A model generated the notes under the pieces. It was not told the origin of the DNA and made no database searches. It saw only the letters and a list, made by a program, of their open reading frames with translations. 11,054 bases of DNA from CAZJBP01 sp964544115. GTDB taxonomy: Bacteria > Verrucomicrobiota > Kiritimatiellia > UBA8416 > JADHWI01. Below are positions 6,861 to 11,054 of the stretch, one piece after another (the first letter of the stretch is position 1; every line of letters begins with the position of its first letter). Location of the stretch: the NCBI GenBank assembly GCA_964544115.1, contig CAZJBP010000124.1:1-11054 (forward strand), written 5' to 3'. The position numbers and the translations under genes are program-made.

Positions 6861-8096
6861 TCAACCCTCCACGACCTCCATGGCAATGCGAGCCCACTGG
6901 AAGAGGCGTTCCGGTTCGTACTTCACCGTGCTGATATCCTTGAGGATCAGTTCCAGCGGACAGCCGTGCCGTGCACAGGCATCCACCGACGCCTGCACGT
7001 GCTCGCGAACGGCCTGTTCGTTGAACCTCGGCCACGCCAGCAGCGCCGGACTCGGCTTGCGGGAGTAGACGAAGTCGCCGCCGATCTCCGCAGCGCCACG
7101 ATCTTCGTTCACCCACGGGCTCATGGAGATCTTGCGCACGTTCGGGATCATGCGGACCTCGTTCATCTTCAGATCCAGGGGGTCGCAACAGCCGTAGTAG
7201 ACCAGGCCGAAGCGCGCGCAGATCCGGCTGGCGTAATCGACCTCGAACTCCTTGAACATGGCCGGCGAAACCGTGGAGAACATCTGCGCCAGGCCGAACG
7301 TCCAGAGATCCTTCGTGCGCGGCCGTGCCGGGTCGTAGCCGGGCGCGGGCAAGTCGTCGGTGTACGCGCCGGTGCAGTGAATCAAGCTCTGGGGCTCGCA
7401 CAGGAGCCCCTGGTTCTCCAGCTGGTCGAGCATGCTCAGCCAGCTCTCCGTCAATCGGCCGACCAGCCGGTGCATGTACTCCGGCCGGTCTGCGAGGGTG
7501 TACAGGGCCGCTTCCACTCCCATCCAGAAGCTGATGGGGTCCCAGAGCGACAGGTACGGATCGAAACCATGTGCCCGTACTTCCAGCAGGCCGTCGAACA
7601 GCTCGTGGGCGACGGAAAGGCGGCGCTGCGTTTCCAGCGGGTTGTGCGAGACCACAGGCATCTTGATCTTTTCCAGATCGGCGTCGGTCTCGAACTGGTT
7701 GATGAACTTATGTCCGACAATGGCGCTCGTGGGATCGCTCACGGCGACCGTCTCCTTGACGCTCATTCCGTGCTCGGAATTGCTGATCGCCTTAGGGACC
7801 CGGATGAAGGGCTCGACCACCATGTCCACACGGAAGTGACGCCACTGAAACAGTGCCTTGCGAAGCTGATCTTCGTATCCGCGGCACTCGGGATTCTGGC
7901 ATTTAAGGGTCAGCTCGTCATTCACGTTCATCTCGTTCCAGCACACCTGGTCGACCATGACCATGGGCCGGTCGGGCTTCAGAGCGTTCAGCTTGCGCCA
8001 CAGCGCCCGCTTCTGGTCCTGCACGGGCAGCGCGGCAATCTCAGCTATGCGCGCCGCCAACTCCCTGATAATCGCCGTATCACTTCGGTTTGGCAT
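6861..8096 (-). CDS. URO-D superfamily protein, divergent second type
   Basis: A 411-residue protein of the uroporphyrinogen-decarboxylase/methyltransferase superfamily, longer and clearly different from the one at 4111-5193. It has an extra N-terminal helix (1-40), then RPMVMVDQVCWNEM near 43-56 and C66/C71 in KCQNPEC, and a C-terminal half with YYGCCDPLD at 300-308, IPNVRKISMSPW at 317-328 and YSRKPSPA at 344-351. This C-terminal signature marks a subgroup found in carbohydrate loci that is usually left as a hypothetical or URO-D-domain protein. H240-C241 and C303-C304 are candidate metal or thiol ligands. It has no signal peptide. Its ATG at 8094-8096 lies 17 bp inside the end of the GH130-like gene, with AAGGGCGAG just upstream, so translation is probably coupled. 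Function is unknown; a methyl-transfer or other C1/decarboxylation role on a sugar-derived substrate is speculative. Confidence 0.78.
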   Translation of the reverse strand: MPNRSDTAIIRELAARIAEIAALPVQDQKRALWRKLNALKPDRPMVMVDQVCWNEMNVNDELTLKCQNPECRGYEDQLRKALFQWRHFRVDMVVEPFIRVPKAISNSEHGMSVKETVAVSDPTSAIVGHKFINQFETDADLEKIKMPVVSHNPLETQRRLSVAHELFDGLLEVRAHGFDPYLSLWDPISFWMGVEAALYTLADRPEYMHRLVGRLTESWLSMLDQLENQGLLCEPQSLIHCTGAYTDDLPAPGYDPARPRTKDLWTFGLAQMFSTVSPAMFKEFEVDYASRICARFGLVYYGCCDPLDLKMNEVRMIPNVRKISMSPWVNEDRGAAEIGGDFVYSRKPSPALLAWPRFNEQAVREHVQASVDACARHGCPLELILKDISTVKYEPERLFQWARIAMEVVEG

Positions 8097-9246
8097 ACTC
8101 GCCCTTCATCGCTGCGGGTGCCTGCGCGAGGCACGTGTAGCGCTCACTGCCTCCGTAGTACGCCCACCATTTCCCTTCATGCCGGGTCAGCCCCGTCAGG
8201 AACACCGTATCCCGGAAATAGGACACCTCCTCATGCGGCGGCAATGCGGCTCGTCCGTCTTCCCACGGAATCGCCGGATCCGCGCTGAGCACCGGCCGTG
8301 GCAGCCATTCGATCGGCTGCGTCAGGTCCTTCTTCGAAAACAGCACCTCGCCAATCGCGTAGAAATGCCCCGAGTGATGGCCGCCGGTAAACAACAGCAC
8401 CGCATCCGGGTCCTCGTCACGGTAATCGCACAGGGCGAAACATCCCTCGCCCCCGGGCCAGTGACGACTCTCCGGTATCTGCTCTGATTTCCAGTGAATC
8501 AGATCATCCGAATAGGCAATCATGTGATAGTTCAGGAACATGACGAACTTGCCATTAACCCGGACCGCCTGGTTCTGCGGGTTCTGAAGAACACAGGCAT
8601 TGCGGTGCATCGTCTTCGCCCCGGGAAACACGAGACCGACCTTGTTCCAGTGCACCAGGTCCCTGGACGTGGCCAGGTGCACACCGTTCCAGCTCGGATC
8701 CTTGAACCGCCCCCACTCCCAGCGGTTACAGAACAGGTAATACAGCCCCTCGTGCTCAACCAGGTTGACGTCCTCGAAGCTGAAGCGCTTGTCGTCGCCG
8801 GTCCTGAAGAAGGGGCTGTGCGCACGGTCCTTCTCGAAATGGACCCCGTCGTTGCTCACCGCAAGGCCGATATCGCACACCCAGTCAAAGTATCCGCAAA
8901 GCCATTCGTCGTAAACCGCGGGCGGATGAGGCATCCATCCTCGGTAGACGTAGTGGAACTTCCCGTTGCGACGGATGATGGCGCCGTTATGCACTCCGCC
9001 GCCGTTGTCGATGCCGCCGTCCCAGCCGTCGGGGGACGGAGACAAGACGGGGTTCGCCGGATGCTTGGTGAACGGCCCTATGGCCCATGAGGGAAGGACG
9101 TCGCCTCCCTTGCCGCCCGGGATGGTCTCCGGGAAACCGCCCCAATACCGATCAGGATCGAAAGAGAAGCGCTTGTAGCGCACCGCCTTCTGCGCATCCG
9201 ACAGTTCCGCGCCCGGCGAATTCCGCCCAGTAGCTCCTTTCGCCAT
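8080..9246 (-). CDS. GH130-like five-bladed beta-propeller glycosidase or phosphorylase
   Basis: A 388-residue protein with the blade pattern of family GH130 (mannoside phosphorylases and beta-1,2-mannosidases) and the related GH32/43 propellers. Successive blades show GPFTKHPANPVLSP at 57-70, GVHNGAIIRRNGKFHYVYRG at 84-103, IGLAVSNDGVHF at 126-137, FEDVNLVEHEGLYYLFC at 157-173, LATSRDLVHW at 191-200 and FLTGLTRHEGKWWAYYGGSE near 349-368. D159 in the FEDVN motif sits where GH130 enzymes carry their catalytic Asp in EDPR; Pro-Arg is replaced by Val-Asn, so it is a divergent member and phosphorylase activity is uncertain. There is no signal peptide. GGAGG five bases before the ATG supports the start. 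It follows the GH51-type gene by 29 bp and overlaps the next gene by 17 bp. Substrate is unknown; a mannoside is the family expectation. Confidence 0.72.
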   Translation of the reverse strand: MAKGATGRNSPGAELSDAQKAVRYKRFSFDPDRYWGGFPETIPGGKGGDVLPSWAIGPFTKHPANPVLSPSPDGWDGGIDNGGGVHNGAIIRRNGKFHYVYRGWMPHPPAVYDEWLCGYFDWVCDIGLAVSNDGVHFEKDRAHSPFFRTGDDKRFSFEDVNLVEHEGLYYLFCNRWEWGRFKDPSWNGVHLATSRDLVHWNKVGLVFPGAKTMHRNACVLQNPQNQAVRVNGKFVMFLNYHMIAYSDDLIHWKSEQIPESRHWPGGEGCFALCDYRDEDPDAVLLFTGGHHSGHFYAIGEVLFSKKDLTQPIEWLPRPVLSADPAIPWEDGRAALPPHEEVSYFRDTVFLTGLTRHEGKWWAYYGGSERYTCLAQAPAAMKGEYAKPK

Positions 9247-9251
9247 GGCTT

Positions 9252-9256
9252 CCTCC
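9252..9256 (-). promoter_or_regulatory. Ribosome binding site of the GH130-like gene
   Basis: GGAGG on the minus strand, five bases before the ATG at 9246, lying in the 29-bp spacer after the arabinofuranosidase stop codon. Confidence 0.75.
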
Positions 9257-9275
9257 CGGGTTGATGATGAGGGTC

Positions 9276-11054
9276 CTATTGCTCCGGCATTACGCGGAGC
9301 ACCGTGACCGACAGTGGAGGCAGGATGTAATTCATTTTGCCGCCCTTGGAGGTGAGCGTGACGGGCTTCGGCGATACGGCCAGCGGGTTGTCGATCGAGT
9401 TCTCGTCTTCGGGCGCCGCCGAGGTCAGCACCCAGCCCGCCACCGTCTCGGCGGACGGCAGTCCGGTGAGCGCAATATCCGCCTGCACGGGCGTTTCGCG
9501 GGCGTTGACCACCTTCACCACGACCTCGCCGGAGGCCTCGTCGCGGCCGGCGAGGGCGTAGATGGACGGTGGGACGGGTGGGTTGATGTCACCCTCATGG
9601 ATCAGCGCACCGTCGAGGAAGCAGCGGACATGGGTGCCCTTGACCTCGATCTCGGCGGTGTACCAGCGGTCGGTTTCGATCCGGCCGCGCACCCCGGGCC
9701 CGATCGACGAAAGCGTTCCGCGGTAGAGCTGCACCACGGCATGCTGGTTGTTGCCCCAGCCCCCCAGGTTCCAGCGGACCAGCGTCTGCGGATCCCGGCC
9801 GCGCACGCCGACCATGAAGCCTTCCATGCCGCCGCGCTTCCGGGCCTCAACGCGGACCGTGTAGTCGTCCCAGGACAGATCCCCGGCAAACGCGTTGGTA
9901 TCCCAGTCAGGGCTCTTCTGCCGCAACATGCCATTCTCGACGGCCCACGTGCCGCTGTACACCTGCCACTTCGACATCCCGGCGGAGAAGTCGTCGTCGA
10001 AGAGCACCTCGTCGCCCCGCGTGACCCGGACGCGGCGGAACTCCACATCCGCGTCCCAGGTGCTCAGCGAGATCCGCCCCGGCCAGATCGGATCCTGCGC
10101 CGGCCAGCTCACCTTCACCTCCGTGGGGTGCAGAACGTCGGGCCGGTTCTGCGCAAAGAGCTTCTGGACGTAGTACGACGGCGTTCCGTACACGCGCGAG
10201 CAGTCGAACCCGATCAGGTCCGGATTCCACCGCCGGTCGTTGACGTGGGTCAGGAGCGGAGCGTAGGAGGCCATGGTGACAACATCGGAGTTCTTCTCGA
10301 TGCCGATCATGAAGGCCGCCTCGGCCACGGCGGCGCGCAGGTTGCCCTTGCCGGCGTTGTGCATGCAGGCATACTCGCCGACGAAGATCCGGGGCCCGTT
10401 GCGGTCGTACGTATCGTAGCGGCCCATGTTTGCGGTGAAGAACCCCGGCGCGTCGTAGAAATGCTCGTCCACAATCTCGAGTGTTCCCATGGCGGGATCG
10501 TTCTGGCAGGCGACGATGAGCAGGTCGGGGTAGCGGGCCTTGACGGCCTCGACGAACGTCTTGTAGTGGGCGCAGTACACGGGGCCGCCGTTCTCGTTGC
10601 CGATGCCCAGGTAGCGGATGCCGAACGGCTCCGGATGGCCGTTCGCCGCGCGGACGGCGCCCCAAGTGGAGTCCGCGGGGCCGTTGGCGTACTCGAGCGC
10701 GTCGAGCGTGTCCTGGACGTACGCTTGCAGCGTCTGGGAATCCTCGACCACCGCCCCCTGCCGCCCCTGGCAGGACATGCCCGCGTTGCAGATATACATC
10801 GGGGCGGCGTTGAGGTCCTCGCACAGCTGCAGGTAGTCGTGGAATCCAAGCCCGTCGCTGGTGTGATAGTTCCAGAGATTCCAGTGCCCCGGTCGGCGGG
10901 CGAGGTCGCCGATGGTCTTCTTCCACTGGATCCTGTTCTCCAGCGTGATGCCTTCCACGATGCAGCCACCGGGAAAGCGCAGGAAGGCCGGCTTGAGGGC
11001 GGCAAGCATCTCGGCGCTGTCCTTCCGGCAGCCGTTGGGCCGACCCTTGAAGGT
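9276..11054 (-). CDS. GH51-type alpha-L-arabinofuranosidase with an inserted jelly-roll domain (5' end missing)
   Basis: The frame is open to the right edge: 592 visible residues, with no start in the window. The ATG at 11007-11009 is internal, because the preceding codons (TFKGRPNG...) already match GH51 sequence. Numbering from that Met, LRFPGGCIVEG is at 10-20, the catalytic acid/base is E139 in GIGNENGGP and the nucleophile is E212 in IFVGEYA; the barrel ends near 300. Residues of about 335-475 form an inserted concanavalin-like sandwich (DDDFSAGMSKW, GTWAVENGMLRQ, WNLGGWGNNQHA, RWYTAEIEVKG), resembling LamG or DUF1080 folds. The usual C-terminal beta-sandwich closes the protein (VVVKVVNA, PPLSVTVLRV). 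It should remove terminal alpha-L-arabinofuranosyl groups from arabinan, arabinoxylan or arabinogalactan fragments. The location cannot be judged without the N-terminus. It is upstream of the GH130-like gene in the minus-strand operon. Confidence 0.92.
   Translation of the reverse strand, partial: TFKGRPNGCRKDSAEMLAALKPAFLRFPGGCIVEGITLENRIQWKKTIGDLARRPGHWNLWNYHTSDGLGFHDYLQLCEDLNAAPMYICNAGMSCQGRQGAVVEDSQTLQAYVQDTLDALEYANGPADSTWGAVRAANGHPEPFGIRYLGIGNENGGPVYCAHYKTFVEAVKARYPDLLIVACQNDPAMGTLEIVDEHFYDAPGFFTANMGRYDTYDRNGPRIFVGEYACMHNAGKGNLRAAVAEAAFMIGIEKNSDVVTMASYAPLLTHVNDRRWNPDLIGFDCSRVYGTPSYYVQKLFAQNRPDVLHPTEVKVSWPAQDPIWPGRISLSTWDADVEFRRVRVTRGDEVLFDDDFSAGMSKWQVYSGTWAVENGMLRQKSPDWDTNAFAGDLSWDDYTVRVEARKRGGMEGFMVGVRGRDPQTLVRWNLGGWGNNQHAVVQLYRGTLSSIGPGVRGRIETDRWYTAEIEVKGTHVRCFLDGALIHEGDINPPVPPSIYALAGRDEASGEVVVKVVNARETPVQADIALTGLPSAETVAGWVLTSAAPEDENSIDNPLAVSPKPVTLTSKGGKMNYILPPLSVTVLRVMPEQ

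Noticed and set aside
5620..7068. Long plus-strand open frame (482 codons)
   Set aside because: It is antisense to the GH20 gene and its neighbour; the predicted protein is Arg/His/Leu-rich with no family pattern. High GC keeps antisense frames open.
6784..7401. 206-codon N-terminal extension of the GH20 enzyme
   Set aside because: This part is the out-of-frame shadow of the upstream URO-D-like gene; the GH20 family start and a good ribosome binding site are at 6783.
6852..8288. Plus-strand open frame of 478 codons
   Set aside because: Antisense to the second URO-D-like gene and the end of the GH130-like gene, with composition typical of a shadow frame.

Overview
This window looks like a metagenome-assembled scaffold from a GC-rich, polysaccharide-degrading bacterium. 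The gene families here (ThuA-like and Gfo/Idh/MocA proteins, non-heme URO-D-superfamily proteins, discoidin-plus-barrel secreted hydrolases, GH20/GH51/GH130-type enzymes) are typically co-amplified in Planctomycetota, Lentisphaerota/Kiritimatiellota, Hydrogenedentota and Armatimonadota. That taxonomic guess is inferred from gene content only; there is no rRNA, tRNA or other marker gene.

Layout, left to right. (1) Positions 1-1978, minus strand: the N-terminal 659 codons of a secreted protein with a signal peptide, a discoidin/F5-8C-like domain and a TIM-barrel glycosidase-like domain; its 3' end lies off the left edge. (2) Positions 1979-2312: a divergent intergenic region interrupted by 100 Ns. 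Both sides of the gap carry the same 55 bp, so the gap is almost certainly a scaffolding artefact sitting in a poly-C tract; the real intergenic distance is about 180 bp. (3) Positions 2313-5193, plus strand: an operon of a ThuA-like protein, a Gfo/Idh/MocA oxidoreductase and a URO-D-superfamily protein. It ends in a 46-codon fragment of a beta-propeller glycosidase (5184-5324). (4) A 61-bp convergent junction. (5) Positions 5386-11054, minus strand, transcribed right to left: a GH51-type alpha-L-arabinofuranosidase (5' end off the right edge), a GH130-like beta-propeller enzyme, a second and unrelated-looking URO-D-superfamily protein, and a GH20 beta-N-acetylhexosaminidase.

Taken together, this is a carbohydrate-catabolism locus. 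The secreted barrel protein would act outside the cytoplasm. GH20, GH130-like and the URO-D-like proteins show no signal peptide and would act on imported oligosaccharides. The ThuA plus Gfo/Idh pair recalls rhizobial ThuA/ThuB, which process disaccharides through 3-keto derivatives. The role of the two URO-D-superfamily proteins is unknown: heme synthesis is unlikely, and a corrinoid or methyl-transfer role is possible from family membership only. No transporter, sensor or transcription factor is visible.

The most notable points are the false gap with its poly-C tract directly upstream of a start codon, the glycosidase remnant joined to the URO-D gene, and two different URO-D-superfamily proteins embedded in sugar operons. 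I see no mobile element, CRISPR array, tRNA or rRNA. I do not see convincing evidence of a wholly new system.
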